A stretch of DNA of 64,000 bases from Bartonella grahamii ATCC 700132 (GTDB taxonomy: Bacteria > Pseudomonadota > Alphaproteobacteria > Rhizobiales > Rhizobiaceae). The notes beneath the pieces were generated by a model that was not told the DNA's origin, did not search any database, and saw nothing but the letters and a program-made list of their open reading frames with translations. Positions 46,762 to 56,816 of the stretch are shown here, piece by piece (within the stretch, counting starts at the first letter, position 1; every line of letters starts with the position of its first letter). Made by a program: the position numbers and the translations under genes. Location: positions 248,001-312,000 of the forward strand of contig NZ_JACX01000001.1 of the NCBI RefSeq assembly GCF_000518085.1. The letters are read 5' to 3'.

Positions 46762-48330
46762 ATGTTTGAATCCTTGCAAGAGCGACTTGGTTCTATCCTG
46801 TCTCATTTGACGGGACGTGGCGCTTTATCGGATCAGGATGTTGTAGAGGCGCTGCGTGAAATTCGTCGCGCTTTATTGGAAGCTGATGTTGCTCTTGATG
46901 TTGTACGCTCTTTTACCGATAGGGTTCGGGAAAAAGCCGTTGGGGCCGAAATCGTTAAATCAATTAAACCGGGCCAGATGGTGGTTAAAATTGTTCATGA
47001 TGAATTGGTTCATATTCTTGGAAATGAAAGCGTTCTGAGTGATTTAAATGCACCAGCTCCAGTTGTTATCATGATGATTGGTTTGCAAGGTTCCGGAAAA
47101 ACAACTACAACAGCAAAGCTTGCGAAACGGTTCACTGATAAGCACCATAAAAAAGTTCTTATGGCGTCATTAGATACACGTCGTCCCGCTGCACAGGAGC
47201 AGTTGCGCCAATTGGGAGAACAGGCGAAACTTGCAAGCTTGCCTATTATTGCGGGGCAGCTGCCCGTTGATATTGCATCACGTGCCGTGCAGGCTGCTAA
47301 ATTGGGTGGTTATGACGTGCTTCTTCTTGACACAGCAGGACGTAATCATATTGATGAAGCTTTGATGCTCGAATTGGCTGAAATTAAAGCATGTTCCCTT
47401 CCTCATGAAATTATGTTGGTGGCTGATAGTTTGACAGGGCAAGATGCCGTTCATCTTGCTCGTTCTTTTGATGAGCGTGTAGGGATTACAGGGATTATTT
47501 TAACACGTATGGATAGTGATGGGCGTGGTGGTGCTGCTCTTTCTATGCGTGCGGTTACAGGTAAACCAATTAAAGCAATTGGAACTGGTGAAAAAATAGA
47601 TGCTTTAGAAGAGTTTCATCCCAGCCGTATTGCTGATCGTATCCTCGGAATGGGGGATATTGTTTCTTTGGTTGAAAAAGCTGCTGAAACAATGGATCAT
47701 GAGAAAGCTGCTGCTTTTGCAAAAAAAATGCAAGCCGGAAAATTTGATCTGAATGATCTTGCAGAACAGTTGCAGAAAATGAAAAAACTGGGTGGAATGG
47801 GCGGTATTATGGGCATGTTGCCAGGAATGGGGAAGGTCAAAGAGCAGATTGCGGCTGCGGGGCTTGATGATCGTTTGTTTGATCGTCAATTGGCCATTAT
47901 TTCATCTATGACACCGCAAGAGCGGGCGAATCCAGAGCTTTTAAAACATAGTCGCAAACAACGAATTGCTAAGGGATCTGGTACAACGGCAGCTGATATT
48001 AATAAACTTTTGAAAATGTATCGCCAAATGGCTGATATGATGAAAGCTATGGGTGGTAAAGGAAAAAGTGGTTTTATGGGAAAAATGTTGGGAGGACTTG
48101 GTTCCAAAATGGGTTTTGGTGGTATGGGAAATTTGGGGGGGAATTCTTCAGCTATGCCTGATTTGTCGGGATTGGATCTAAAGCAATACTCAACACTTCA
48201 AAAGCAAATTGAAAATGGTAATGGAGGGAAGCTCTTGCCCGGACTTCCCAAGCGTGGACCTACATTTCCTGGTCTTTCCAATGACATTGCTGATAGGGGA
48301 AAATTTCCTCAGCATCCTAAGAAAAAATAA
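46762..48330 (+). CDS. ffh: Signal recognition particle protein Ffh
   Basis: SRP54 homologue that binds signal sequences of nascent membrane proteins with 4.5S RNA and docks on FtsY. The N domain (1-85) starts FESLQERLGSI, the G domain has GLQGSGKTTTTAKLA (P-loop), DTRRPAAQEQLRQLG, LLDTAGR and TRMDSDGRGGAALS, and the Met-rich M domain runs from about 325 (MGMLPGMGK, then Gly/Met repeats). Length is 522 residues. The ATG at 46762 has GAGG six nt upstream; the ATG three nt earlier would be too close. Chorismate mutase and rpsP follow, as in other Rhizobiales. Confidence 0.94.
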   Translation: MFESLQERLGSILSHLTGRGALSDQDVVEALREIRRALLEADVALDVVRSFTDRVREKAVGAEIVKSIKPGQMVVKIVHDELVHILGNESVLSDLNAPAPVVIMMIGLQGSGKTTTTAKLAKRFTDKHHKKVLMASLDTRRPAAQEQLRQLGEQAKLASLPIIAGQLPVDIASRAVQAAKLGGYDVLLLDTAGRNHIDEALMLELAEIKACSLPHEIMLVADSLTGQDAVHLARSFDERVGITGIILTRMDSDGRGGAALSMRAVTGKPIKAIGTGEKIDALEEFHPSRIADRILGMGDIVSLVEKAAETMDHEKAAAFAKKMQAGKFDLNDLAEQLQKMKKLGGMGGIMGMLPGMGKVKEQIAAAGLDDRLFDRQLAIISSMTPQERANPELLKHSRKQRIAKGSGTTAADINKLLKMYRQMADMMKAMGGKGKSGFMGKMLGGLGSKMGFGGMGNLGGNSSAMPDLSGLDLKQYSTLQKQIENGNGGKLLPGLPKRGPTFPGLSNDIADRGKFPQHPKKK

Positions 48331-48351
48331 GATGTAAAGAGGGAAAGGAAT

Positions 48352-48684
48352 ATGATGCAGGAAACAGTATTAAACGAATTGGCACATTTACGAGCATCTA
48401 TTGATAATTTTGATGCAACTTTGATTCATATCTTAGCAGAGCGTTTTCGTTGTACGAAAGCTGTTGGGCGCTTAAAAGCGCGTTATGATTTGCCTAAAGT
48501 AGATCCTCTGCGTGAGCAACATCAGGTAGAGCGTTTGCGGCAATTGGCTATAGATAGTCATCTTGATCCTGATTTTGCTGAAAGATTTTTAAAATTTATT
48601 ATTAAAGAAGTTGTGCGTCATCATGAAGTTATTGCTGAAGAGCAAAAAACAAAAAAAGTTAATTTAAACGAAAGCCAGAGCTGA
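48352..48684 (+). CDS. Chorismate mutase, AroQ type
   Basis: Converts chorismate to prephenate for Phe and Tyr synthesis. A 110-residue all-helical protein with LRASIDNFDATLIHILAERF at the N-terminus, KAVGRLKA (active-site Lys), and DPLREQHQVERL and FIIKEVVRHHE further on. It is a free-standing enzyme that would feed prephenate to the tyrC product encoded at 20690-21619. It lies 21 nt after ffh and 16 nt before rpsP, so the three are probably one operon. Confidence 0.9.
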   Translation: MMQETVLNELAHLRASIDNFDATLIHILAERFRCTKAVGRLKARYDLPKVDPLREQHQVERLRQLAIDSHLDPDFAERFLKFIIKEVVRHHEVIAEEQKTKKVNLNESQS

Positions 48685-48700
48685 CAATAGGAGATAAAAT

Positions 48701-49075
48701 ATGGCATTGAAAATTCGTTTGTCCCGTGGAGGTTCAAAAAAACGTCCTTACTATCATATCGTCGTTGCAGATGTTCGTAGTCCGCGCGATGGGCGGTTTC
48801 TTGAACGTGTTGGTGCATGGGATCCAATGTTGCCTAAAGATGGACCGAGGGTGAAACTTAATGAAGAACGTATCCAATATTGGCTTGGGCAAGGGGCACA
48901 ACCAACAGATCGCGTTTTACGGTTTTTAGATGCAGCTGGCTTGAAAAAGCGTCCAACCCGTAATAATCCACATAAAGGTGAACCGGGTAAAAAAGCACAA
49001 GAACGTATAGAAGCAGCAAAGCAAGCGGCAGAAGAAGCAGCGGCAACGGCTGAAGCAGAATCTGCTTCAGCATGA
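48701..49075 (+). CDS. rpsP: 30S ribosomal protein S16
   Basis: Small-subunit protein of 124 residues. The conserved N-terminal block [20 protein letters not shown] is followed by [13 protein letters not shown] and [23 protein letters not shown]. An Ala/Glu-rich tail of about 40 residues is typical of alphaproteobacteria. In relatives rimM, trmD and rplS come next; here rpsP is the last gene before a terminator. Confidence 0.95.
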   Translation: MALKIRLSRGGSKKRPYYHIVVADVRSPRDGRFLERVGAWDPMLPKDGPRVKLNEERIQYWLGQGAQPTDRVLRFLDAAGLKKRPTRNNPHKGEPGKKAQERIEAAKQAAEEAAATAEAESASA

Positions 49076-49129
49076 GAAGCATGATTGTTTAATCAACGTG
49101 TCTTTAAAAGCTTTAGAAAAATAAATATT

Positions 49130-49163
49130 ATCCGTTTTTGTCTATCAAAAACGGATTTTCTTT
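49130..49163 (+). terminator. Rho-independent terminator after rpsP
   Basis: An 11-bp perfect inverted repeat, ATCCGTTTTTG (49130-49140) and CAAAAACGGAT (49146-49156), with a 5-nt loop, followed by TTTTCTTT. Located about 55 nt after the rpsP stop, it should end the ffh-chorismate mutase-rpsP transcript. Confidence 0.85.
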
Positions 49164-49211
49164 AAAAAGCTGCTTGTTTAAACAGCGCTGGTTTTTTAAA
49201 AATCAATGGTT

Positions 49212-49427
49212 TTAAAAGTCAATAGCGCGGCCTTTAATTTCCCAGTCTCCATAGCGGGAAGGGTCTTTTCCGCCGCGTCCGCCGTTTTCTAAAGGTTGTT
49301 CTTTTTTTGCTGCGCTTTTTCGCCTTTCTTCAGCTTCTTTAAGGGCGCGTTGTGCTGCGGGAGAAAGAGATTGCTGTTTAACGACAGTTGCATTTTTTTT
49401 GCTTGTATTCTCATCTTTTTTATTCAT
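49212..49427 (-). CDS. DUF1674/SDHAF4-like protein
   Basis: A 71-residue protein whose C-terminus GGRGGKDPSRYGDWEIKGRAIDF-type block (listed here in parts: GGRGGKDPSRYGDWE and KGRAIDF) is the DUF1674 hallmark. Its mitochondrial relative SDHAF4 helps flavinylated SdhA during succinate dehydrogenase assembly. The N-terminal half is Lys/Glu-rich and disordered. It diverges from htpX, an arrangement common in Rhizobiales. Confidence 0.88.
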   Translation of the reverse strand: MNKKDENTSKKNATVVKQQSLSPAAQRALKEAEERRKSAAKKEQPLENGGRGGKDPSRYGDWEIKGRAIDF

Positions 49428-49510
49428 TTTACACCTATTCCATTGAAGAAGCAGAAAGAAAACACCATCATATAATATTGATTGACTTTTATCATGGAGT
49501 TTTTTGAGTA

Positions 49511-50557
49511 ATGAATATAATGCGTACAGCCATGCTTTTGGCTTTTTTAACTGCTCTCTTTATGGGAGTTGGTTATCTTGTTGGAGGGGGCGGTGGCATG
49601 GTCATTGCTCTTTTGATGGCAAGTGGTTTAAACTTTTTTTCTTATTGGAATTCGGATAAAATCGTTTTACGCATGTACGGGGCGCGTGAAGTTGATCAGC
49701 ATTCGGCACCAGTTTATTATAAGATTGTAAGGGATTTAGCGCAAAGGGCTTCTCTTCCTCAACCAAAGGTTTATGTTATTGAGAATGCACAGCCAAATGC
49801 TTTTGCGACGGGACGTAATCCGCAAAATGCTGCTGTTGCTGCAAGTACTGGGTTGTTAGAGCGGTTGAGTTCAGAGGAAATTGCCGGCGTTATGGCGCAT
49901 GAGCTCGCACACATTGAGCACCGTGATACCTTAACAATGACTCTAACCGCAACGATTGCAGGGGCAATTTCAATGCTTGGTAATTTTGCTTTCTTTATGG
50001 GAGGACCGCGTAACTCTTCAGAAGATTCTCATGGCGCTGGGGCAATTGGAGGATTTATTGCACTGCTTGTGGCACCTTTTGCAGCGATGCTGGTGCAAAT
50101 GGCGATTAGTCGTACGCGTGAATATGCTGCGGATCGGAGAGGGGCTGAAATATGTGGTAATCCTTTATGGTTGGCTTCGGCATTGCGTAAGATTGCTGAT
50201 GGGGGACGTGGGGTATATAATGAAGAAGCAGAGCATAATCCAGCAACCGCGCATCTGTTTATTATTAATCCTTTGAGCGGTGAGGGAGCGGATAGTCTTT
50301 TTTCTACACATCCAGCAACTGCAAATCGTATTGCTGCTCTTTATCAGCAAGCAGAAGAGATAAAAGGGGCTCTTGCCAAAAGTGTGGGATGGAATAAAGA
50401 AGACACTATACATGAAAAAAGCAACGGGATGAACTATGGAGATTTTCATAGTGGTCAGGCTCATGCATTAGGTGAGCAAGAAAACAGTTCTTTTCAGCGT
50501 GTTACAAAACGTCCTTCTTGGCTTCGTTATGAAAATTCAAAAAGATCTCGTTCATAG
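49511..50557 (+). CDS. htpX: Protease HtpX, zinc metalloprotease
   Basis: Inner-membrane M48 protease for quality control of membrane proteins. Two N-terminal helices (about 5-50) precede the zinc motif [10 protein letters not shown] near residues 132-141, with the third ligand region [15 protein letters not shown]; two further helices lie between them. The protein has 348 residues, longer than the usual ~290 because of a polar C-terminal tail, as in other rhizobial HtpX. ATG at 49511 follows GGAG. Confidence 0.93.
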   Translation: MNIMRTAMLLAFLTALFMGVGYLVGGGGGMVIALLMASGLNFFSYWNSDKIVLRMYGAREVDQHSAPVYYKIVRDLAQRASLPQPKVYVIENAQPNAFATGRNPQNAAVAASTGLLERLSSEEIAGVMAHELAHIEHRDTLTMTLTATIAGAISMLGNFAFFMGGPRNSSEDSHGAGAIGGFIALLVAPFAAMLVQMAISRTREYAADRRGAEICGNPLWLASALRKIADGGRGVYNEEAEHNPATAHLFIINPLSGEGADSLFSTHPATANRIAALYQQAEEIKGALAKSVGWNKEDTIHEKSNGMNYGDFHSGQAHALGEQENSSFQRVTKRPSWLRYENSKRSRS

Positions 50558-50604
50558 AGTTACTGAGGGAGTTTTTAAGGAAACAGTGATATAAAGGTGG
50601 CGTT

Positions 50605-51969
50605 TTGAAACACAAAAAAGCGGGGCATGTGTCTGAAAAAAATGTTCCAGGATTAGCTGTTCGACAGGTGTGTGTGCGTCTTTTGGGGGCGGTAGTTGAT
50701 AAGCACACGCCTCTGTCTGGTTTGACGGATAATGAACACGGACATCCACAATATTTAAAGCTTTCACAACGAGATCGTTTGTTATGTCGGGCTATTTTAA
50801 CAGCTTCATTGCGTCATCGAGGGCAGATTACGGCAGCTCTCTCACGCCTTTTAGCGCGTCCTTTGCCTTCACAAGCACTTTCACTCCAGCATCTTTTGCA
50901 TATCAGTGTTGCACAAATTCTTTATCTTGATATTCCAGATCATGCGGCTATTGATTTAGCTGTGCGTGTGGCGAAACTTGACCCTCGAATGCGCCGTTTT
51001 TCAGGGGTGGTGAATGCTCTTTTACGCAATATTGCACGTGAGGCGGTGTCTTTACGCCAACAAATTCCTTCCATTGAAGGTGTGCCAGCGTGGTTTGGAC
51101 AGCTTTTAATGTCAGCTTATGGAACAGAAAAGGCGCATCAGATTATAGCAATTCAAAGTGTAGAACCCCCTTTTGATTTGACAGTGAAATCTGATAGTGT
51201 TGGATGGGCTGAAAGGCTTGGCGGTTTGGTGTTGCCCAATGGTTCTGTTCGATTGAATCGTCTGGAGTGTTCTGTTTCTGATTTACCAGGCTATAGTGAA
51301 GGAACTTGGTGGGTTCAAGATTTTGCTGCAGCGTTGCCTGCTTGTTTACTAGGAACACTTCGGGGTAAACGAGTTGCTGACCTTTGTGCGAGCCCTGGGG
51401 GAAAAACAGCACAATTGGCTTTACAAGGAGCGCAGGTGACAGCAATTGAGCTTTCTGCTAACCGCGTAAAGCGTTTAAAAGAAAATATGGAACGGCTTCA
51501 TTTTTCAGTTCATATTTGGCAGGGCGATGTGAGAAATTTCCATCCCACACAGCTTTTTGATGCGGTTCTTCTCGATGCTCCTTGTTCTTCTACTGGAACA
51601 ATCCGTCGTCATCCAGATATTTTATGGACGAAATCGAGGGATGATATCGTCAAGTTAGCGGCGTTGCAACATGATTTGCTTGTCGCAGCAATTTCTTTGG
51701 TAAAGGTGGGGGGACGGATTGTTTTTTCCAATTGTTCATTGGCAAGAGAAGAAGGTGAAGATCTTATTGAAAAAATTTTATCGACACGCAATGACATTGT
51801 TTTAGAACCTATTTATCCAGAGGAAATGGGAGCACTGGCACATTTGCTTTGTGGGGGGATGTTACGTACAACGCCTGCGGATTTTTGTCATAAAAATTTT
51901 GATGCTGAGAAAACCGCATTTTTAGGAATGGATGGTTTTTTCGCTGCGCGCTTACGAAAAATTGCTTAA
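50605..51969 (+). CDS. RsmB/NOP-family rRNA (cytosine-5) methyltransferase
   Basis: A 454-residue enzyme predicted to methylate cytosine in rRNA. An N-terminal NusB-like domain (about 40-160) contains RDRLLCRAILTASLRHRGQI. The SAM domain has ADLCASPGGKTAQLA (motif I), DAPCSSTGTIRRHPDI with the release Cys (motif IV) and the nucleophile Cys in SNCSLAREEGED (motif VI). The start is a TTG at 50605, since GTG and ATG codons nearby fall in other frames. It follows htpX by about 48 nt. Confidence 0.88.
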   Translation: MKHKKAGHVSEKNVPGLAVRQVCVRLLGAVVDKHTPLSGLTDNEHGHPQYLKLSQRDRLLCRAILTASLRHRGQITAALSRLLARPLPSQALSLQHLLHISVAQILYLDIPDHAAIDLAVRVAKLDPRMRRFSGVVNALLRNIAREAVSLRQQIPSIEGVPAWFGQLLMSAYGTEKAHQIIAIQSVEPPFDLTVKSDSVGWAERLGGLVLPNGSVRLNRLECSVSDLPGYSEGTWWVQDFAAALPACLLGTLRGKRVADLCASPGGKTAQLALQGAQVTAIELSANRVKRLKENMERLHFSVHIWQGDVRNFHPTQLFDAVLLDAPCSSTGTIRRHPDILWTKSRDDIVKLAALQHDLLVAAISLVKVGGRIVFSNCSLAREEGEDLIEKILSTRNDIVLEPIYPEEMGALAHLLCGGMLRTTPADFCHKNFDAEKTAFLGMDGFFAARLRKIA

Positions 51970-52033
51970 TTAACGCTTCATTTACAAAAATGGTCGAAAT
52001 TGTATTTGAATCAGCATAAATGGAGATGAAATT

Positions 52034-53779
52034 TTGGCGGTTGCGGTAAAAGCTCCTCAGGTAAAAGTGGCAGCCTGTATCGATACGATACAGAATGTTA
52101 TGCGGCGTTTATGGGTTGGACCATTGTTTCGTTGGCGGTTTTCAGGGTTTCGTCCTCATAAAATTTTAGCGCATCCCATGGATTTGCATGTGGCTAATCC
52201 TATGATGGCGCATGAATTTTATCATGGTCGTTTTGCTTTTGCTGGTCACATTGTTCATTCTGGTGCTGTTTCGCCGTTTGCATTGGTTCCACCAACGCTA
52301 GAATGGGAAGCAGCTCTACATGATTTTCATTGGTTGCGCCATATGGAGGCAGCAGGAAGTGATTTAGCTTCTGCACATGCACGCTCTCTTTTAGAAGATT
52401 GGTTTGACCATGCTGGCAAGAAGGTAAAAGGGCTTGCTTGGAGTGGTCCTGTTGTGGCGCGGCGCTTGATTTCATGGATTTGTCATTCGAAAATGTTGTT
52501 AGAAGAAGCAAGTGAGCGGTTTGAAAAACGCTTTTTACGTGCGCTTGGTTTGCAATTTCGTTATTTGCGCGTAACAATTTGCAGTATGGAGCATGATGAC
52601 CGACGTTTACAAGCAGCAGCGGCTTTGACGTTCGCATCTCTTGCTTTGCCTGTTTCTGTGGCAGTGAAAAAAAAGGTACAAACCACACTTATAAAAGAGC
52701 TTTCCCGTCAAATCCTAGTTGATGGTGGGCATATTTCTCGTAGTCCTGTTATTTTGCTGAATTTGTTATCGGATTTATTGTCGTTACGGCATCTTTTTAT
52801 GCGTAGCAATGAAACAGCACCACGTATTTTGATTGATTCTGTTGAGCGTATGTTGCCAGCTTTACGATTCTTTATCCATGAGGATCAAACGTTGGCTCAT
52901 TTTAATGGGGTTGGTCCCCTTGTGTCGGAACGGTTATCGTCCCTTTTGGAGCTTGATGAAACAGGAGGGCATCCTTTTAGTTATGCCCGTTATTCAGGAT
53001 TTCAGCGCTTAAAAGCCAATCAAACAACAGTGCTTGCAGATACAGGAAAGTTTCCACCCCGCTTTGTAGCACAGCAGGCTTGTTCGGGGTGTTTGTCTTT
53101 TGAAATGTCTTCACAAGGGCACCGTTTTATTATCAATACCGGAGTTAATCCTGATGGGCGGGAAGATTATCGACATTTAGGGCGTGTTACTGCAGCACAT
53201 TCAACAGCTACGCTTAATGATTGTTCAGTGGGTGCTTTTTATCAGAAAAAGAAAAATGGCGCGCCATTTTTGTTTGATGGCCCCAGGGAAGTTCAAGTGC
53301 GCCGTATAGAGGATTCAGAGAAGACGGGTTTTATTGCGAGTCATAATGGTTATGTGCGACCCTTTAATTTTATTCATGAGCGTGGTCTTATTTTGGCAAC
53401 AAATGGAGATATGATCGAAGGTTTTGATCGCTTTTTTATGCCAAATAAAGGGGGAAAGAGACACAAGAGTGTGCAAAATGAACAAGATCATGTTGCTGTT
53501 CGGTTTCATCTTCATCCACAAGTTGAAGTTAACTATGATGGCAAACGTGTGTGTTTAGCTGTAAAGAACGAGAACGTGAAGAGCGAACAAGTATGGTATT
53601 TTGTATCGCCTGACGCAGATATTTGTCTTGAAGATTCGATTGATTTTGCAGAAGTAACAGGTCCACAGCGGACACAACAGATTGTTTTATATTTTCGTCC
53701 TGCATTTCAGGAAAAAGTTCGTTGGCGTTTTATCCGTAAAGCGTTTGATAAAAAATCAGAACATTATTCCAACCCATAG
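52034..53779 (+). CDS. Heparinase II/III-like protein
   Basis: A 581-residue protein. The N-terminal part is helical, with FYHGRFAFAG and WLRHM-type sequences; the C-terminal beta-rich heparinase II/III domain (about 350-570) has INTGVNPDGREDYRHLGRVTAAHSTATLN-type blocks and GYVRPFNFIHERGLIL. I see no signal peptide. Despite the family name, a polysaccharide lyase activity is not shown for the rhizobial proteins found beside rsmB and purH. Start is TTG at 52034, after TGGAGATG. Confidence 0.82.
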   Translation: MAVAVKAPQVKVAACIDTIQNVMRRLWVGPLFRWRFSGFRPHKILAHPMDLHVANPMMAHEFYHGRFAFAGHIVHSGAVSPFALVPPTLEWEAALHDFHWLRHMEAAGSDLASAHARSLLEDWFDHAGKKVKGLAWSGPVVARRLISWICHSKMLLEEASERFEKRFLRALGLQFRYLRVTICSMEHDDRRLQAAAALTFASLALPVSVAVKKKVQTTLIKELSRQILVDGGHISRSPVILLNLLSDLLSLRHLFMRSNETAPRILIDSVERMLPALRFFIHEDQTLAHFNGVGPLVSERLSSLLELDETGGHPFSYARYSGFQRLKANQTTVLADTGKFPPRFVAQQACSGCLSFEMSSQGHRFIINTGVNPDGREDYRHLGRVTAAHSTATLNDCSVGAFYQKKKNGAPFLFDGPREVQVRRIEDSEKTGFIASHNGYVRPFNFIHERGLILATNGDMIEGFDRFFMPNKGGKRHKSVQNEQDHVAVRFHLHPQVEVNYDGKRVCLAVKNENVKSEQVWYFVSPDADICLEDSIDFAEVTGPQRTQQIVLYFRPAFQEKVRWRFIRKAFDKKSEHYSNP

Positions 53780-53789
53780 TATATTGCGT

Positions 53790-54040
53790 TTTATCTTCGT
53801 GTCGCAAAACATCATCGTTTATTGTGGTAATATTCTCAAAATTTGAAGATCATATAAATTTTATACATGAAGCATTTTATTAGAGTATAGGTTGGATGTT
53901 TTTAGGTAAGGTTTGCTCATAGAATCTCATGAGGTGATGCTAAGAGGGATTGGCTCCCGAAAAAAGAGTTTTTGATAGACCATTGTTGACAGATGAGTAC
54001 TGGTTAAGGATCTTCATTCTTTAAAGATGTGGAGAGAAAA
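53790..54040 (+). repeat. Dispersed repeat R2-R3 copy
   Basis: Begins about 10 nt after the heparinase stop. R2: TCTTCGTGTCGCAAAACATCATCGTTTATTG and TATAAATTTTATACATGAAGCA in two parts; R3 at 53960-54035: GTTGACAGATGAGTACTGG, then TTAAGGATCTTCATTCTTTAAAG. Confidence 0.55.
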
Positions 54041-54119
54041 TAAAGCTGTTGCTTATCTTCTATAAGTTCTTAAGTGTGCTGTTGGGATTAATATTTATCT
54101 CTGAGAGAGTTGCATTAAT

Positions 54120-54540
54120 AGGGTTACGCTCCTCACGAAAAACAGAGCGCTATTTATTGCATATTCACGGACTTATATTAAAGAAAAATCCCTTAATACT
54201 TCCAAGCCTATTTCGCGACGATGTCTGTGATGGGTATAACGGTAAATCCATGAAGCACCTCATCTTTACGCAAGGAGCAATTTAGCACCATCACACTATT
54301 TATTAGTGCCCAATTTTTGTAACAGCTCTTGGCACTAGAGATGATTCATAAGAGGTATTTTTAGCCTTTTCTTAATAGTTTTTATCCACACAAAATTCTC
54401 CGCTTGTAACGTGCAAGTGCAAGCGAATGGTTTTGGTTGATTCAACATACATAGATTTTGAATGGGAGAATCTTACGGTATTCGGGGTTCTAATTCAATA
54501 TGAATAACGCTAAATTATCATTATAAATCAAATTTACTTC
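54120..54540 (+). repeat. Dispersed repeat, long copy including R1
   Basis: Aligns with 19060-19485 over its full length and with the other R1 copies over 54260-54540. Visible words are TATTTCGCGACG, GGGTATAACGG, CATCTTTACGC, CACCATCACAC, CAGCTCTTGGCACTAGAG, TTCATAAGAGGTATTTTTAGCC, CTTGTAACGTGCAAG, TTGATTCAACATAC, GAGAATCTTACGGTATTCGG and TTATAAATCAA. Confidence 0.72.
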
Positions 54541-54694
54541 ATAGAAGCACTGAGAATTCGAGAAACAATACATAGCAACGCCCGAGAAAGACAACCCTCC
54601 TGCTCTTTGTTATTATAAATGAAGTCATAATAACAAGCCACAAAATGCACGTTTTTTCACAGCAAAGCACTCTCTCAAATGCTTCAAACAACTT

Positions 54695-54847
54695 TTATAA
54701 AGATTTACGCGAATAACGTCGTGCAATCAAATCAATATCACCGCGACAAATTCCAAGATCGCTGAGTTCATATGTTGAAAGACACCTTAATGCATTAACG
54801 GTTCGACGATAACGGCGCCAATTACTATAAAAACGTAGAATATTCAT
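54695..54847 (-). CDS. DUF1127 micro-protein
   Basis: A 50-residue Arg-rich frame from the ATG at 54847 to the TAA at 54695. It starts MNILRFYSNWRRYRRTV and continues LSTYELSDLGICRGDIDLIARR, the DUF1127 signature (WRRYRRT...L..LSDRELxDLGI.R.DI). In other alphaproteobacteria DUF1127 proteins bind RNA-linked partners and affect phosphate and carbon metabolism; no role is known here. It is the only gene between the repeats and purH. Confidence 0.85.
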   Translation of the reverse strand: MNILRFYSNWRRYRRTVNALRCLSTYELSDLGICRGDIDLIARRYSRKSL

Positions 54848-55196
54848 ATCCTCTACTCAAACTTTTCATTTCACTCTTTGGTTTAAGAATAGAGCATATT
54901 ACTAAAAAGAGTTGTGTTATAATATCATAACAGGTATGCATATACATACAAGATAATATCCCTTTAACATTTTGCTCATGTGAAAGGGAAGCCATTAAAA
55001 TATTAACAACAACAATATCCTATCCCTAAATAATGGTTAAATTATGTGCATTTTCTGTGGTGATAAACGTCTTCACGAGTAGATTCTTTGGATTGAATAA
55101 CTGCTTCCATTTCAATAGTGATCAATAGTCATACGATGATTATGAAAAATTCCTTGAAACATTTGTCTCATATAATAGAGAGAATCAGCAAAATTA
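54848..55196. other. Gene-free spacer between DUF1127 gene and purH
   Basis: About 350 bp with no recognisable gene. It should include the promoter of the leftward DUF1127 gene and the 3' end region of purH. Confidence 0.5.
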
Positions 55197-56816
55197 TTAA
55201 TGGCGGAAGTGTCGTGTTCCTGTGAAAACCATCGCTAAACCCTGCGCATCAGCAGCCGTGATAACTTCTTCATCACGCATGGAGCCTCCTGGTTGAATAA
55301 CTGCTGTTGCTCCTGCTTCAGCTGCTGCTAATAAACCATCTGCAAAAGGAAAAAATGCATCTGATGCAACAACCGATCCTTTTGTGAGAGTTTCTGTTAA
55401 GCCTGCTCTTTGCGCACTTTCTGCTGCTTTACTTGCAGCAATTTTTGCTGAATCGATGCGGCTCATTTGTCCGGCTCCAATTCCAACTGTTGCGCTATTT
55501 TTCGCGTATACAATAGCATTTGATTTAACGTGTTTTGCTACACGAAAAGCAAACTGAAGATCACGCATTTCATCTTGAGTTGGTGCCCGCTTTGTCACTA
55601 CTTGCAATTTAAGATCATCAACCACCACGTTATCACGCGATTGCACTAAAATGCCTCCTGCAAGTGTTTTCGCAAGAAGTCCTCCACAGCGTGGATCAGG
55701 AACTCCACCTGTAATGAGCAAACGAAGATTTTTTTTCTTGGCAATAATTTCACGTGCCGCCATTGTGGCATCAGGAGCAATAATCACTTCTGTGAAAATT
55801 TTAACAATCTCTTCAGCACATTCCTCATCAAGGGTTTGATTTAAAGCAACAATTCCACCAAATGCCGATACATTATCACACATAAGAGCTTTCAAATAAG
55901 CTTCTTTCAAATTTTTTCCTTCCGCAACACCACAAGGATTGGCATGTTTAATAAGAGCGACAGCAGCGGTTTTTTGCGGATCAAATTCTGCCACAAGCTC
56001 AAAGGCTGCATCTGTATCATTCAGATTGTTATAAGAAAGCGCTTTGCCTTGTAAAAGTTTTGCTGTTGCAATACCAAAACGTTTTTCATTATTGCGATAA
56101 AATGCTGCCTGTTGATGTGGATTTTCCCCATAGCGCATAACACTCTCAAGATGACCAGAAAAACTCTGCCACGATGGAATTTCAATTTTTAAATCCCGTG
56201 CAAACCACGATGCTATTGCCGTATCATAAGCGGCGGTGTGTGCATAAGCGCGCATTGCTAGCTGATGACGCATAGATAAGCTTAAACATCCATTATGCTG
56301 TTTTAATTCAGCTAGAATCGAATCATAATCTTTTATCGCTGTTACAACACCAGTATAAGCATAATTTTTTGCCGCGGCGCGAATCATTGCCGGTCCACCG
56401 ATATCAATATTTTCAAGAATCGTTTGCCCATCGGCTCCCGATAAGATCGTCTCTTCAAACGGATAAAGATTCACCACCAAAAGATCAATTCCATGAATGC
56501 TGTTCTTTTCCATAGCTTCCCTATGGCTAGGATCTTCTCTTACCCCTAACAAAGCACCATGAATCAAAGGATGGAGTGTTTTTACACGCCCATCCATGAT
56601 CTCAGGAAATCCGGTAACTTCAGCAACATCTTTTACCGGTAAACCGGCTGCTATGAGGGTTTTGGCTGTTCCCCCTGTTGAAATCAATTCAACATTGTAA
56701 GTAGTATGAAGGGCTTGTGCAAAAGCAACCACACCCGTTTTATCAGACACAGAAAAGAGAACACGACGAACCCGATGAAGATCAGGTATGGGAAAATTTT
56801 TGGCAATAACACCCAT
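55197..56816 (-). CDS. purH: Bifunctional AICAR formyltransferase/IMP cyclohydrolase
   Basis: Performs the last two steps of IMP synthesis. The N-terminal IMP cyclohydrolase/MGS-like domain (1-200) has [26 protein letters not shown] and [13 protein letters not shown]; the C-terminal AICAR transformylase domain has [24 protein letters not shown] with the catalytic Lys-His pair, and AFGGIVALN, then [11 protein letters not shown]. Length 539 residues is normal. In Rhizobium and Brucella purH follows the heparinase-like gene in the same direction; here it is on the opposite strand. Confidence 0.95.
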   Translation of the reverse strand: MGVIAKNFPIPDLHRVRRVLFSVSDKTGVVAFAQALHTTYNVELISTGGTAKTLIAAGLPVKDVAEVTGFPEIMDGRVKTLHPLIHGALLGVREDPSHREAMEKNSIHGIDLLVVNLYPFEETILSGADGQTILENIDIGGPAMIRAAAKNYAYTGVVTAIKDYDSILAELKQHNGCLSLSMRHQLAMRAYAHTAAYDTAIASWFARDLKIEIPSWQSFSGHLESVMRYGENPHQQAAFYRNNEKRFGIATAKLLQGKALSYNNLNDTDAAFELVAEFDPQKTAAVALIKHANPCGVAEGKNLKEAYLKALMCDNVSAFGGIVALNQTLDEECAEEIVKIFTEVIIAPDATMAAREIIAKKKNLRLLITGGVPDPRCGGLLAKTLAGGILVQSRDNVVVDDLKLQVVTKRAPTQDEMRDLQFAFRVAKHVKSNAIVYAKNSATVGIGAGQMSRIDSAKIAASKAAESAQRAGLTETLTKGSVVASDAFFPFADGLLAAAEAGATAVIQPGGSMRDEEVITAADAQGLAMVFTGTRHFRH

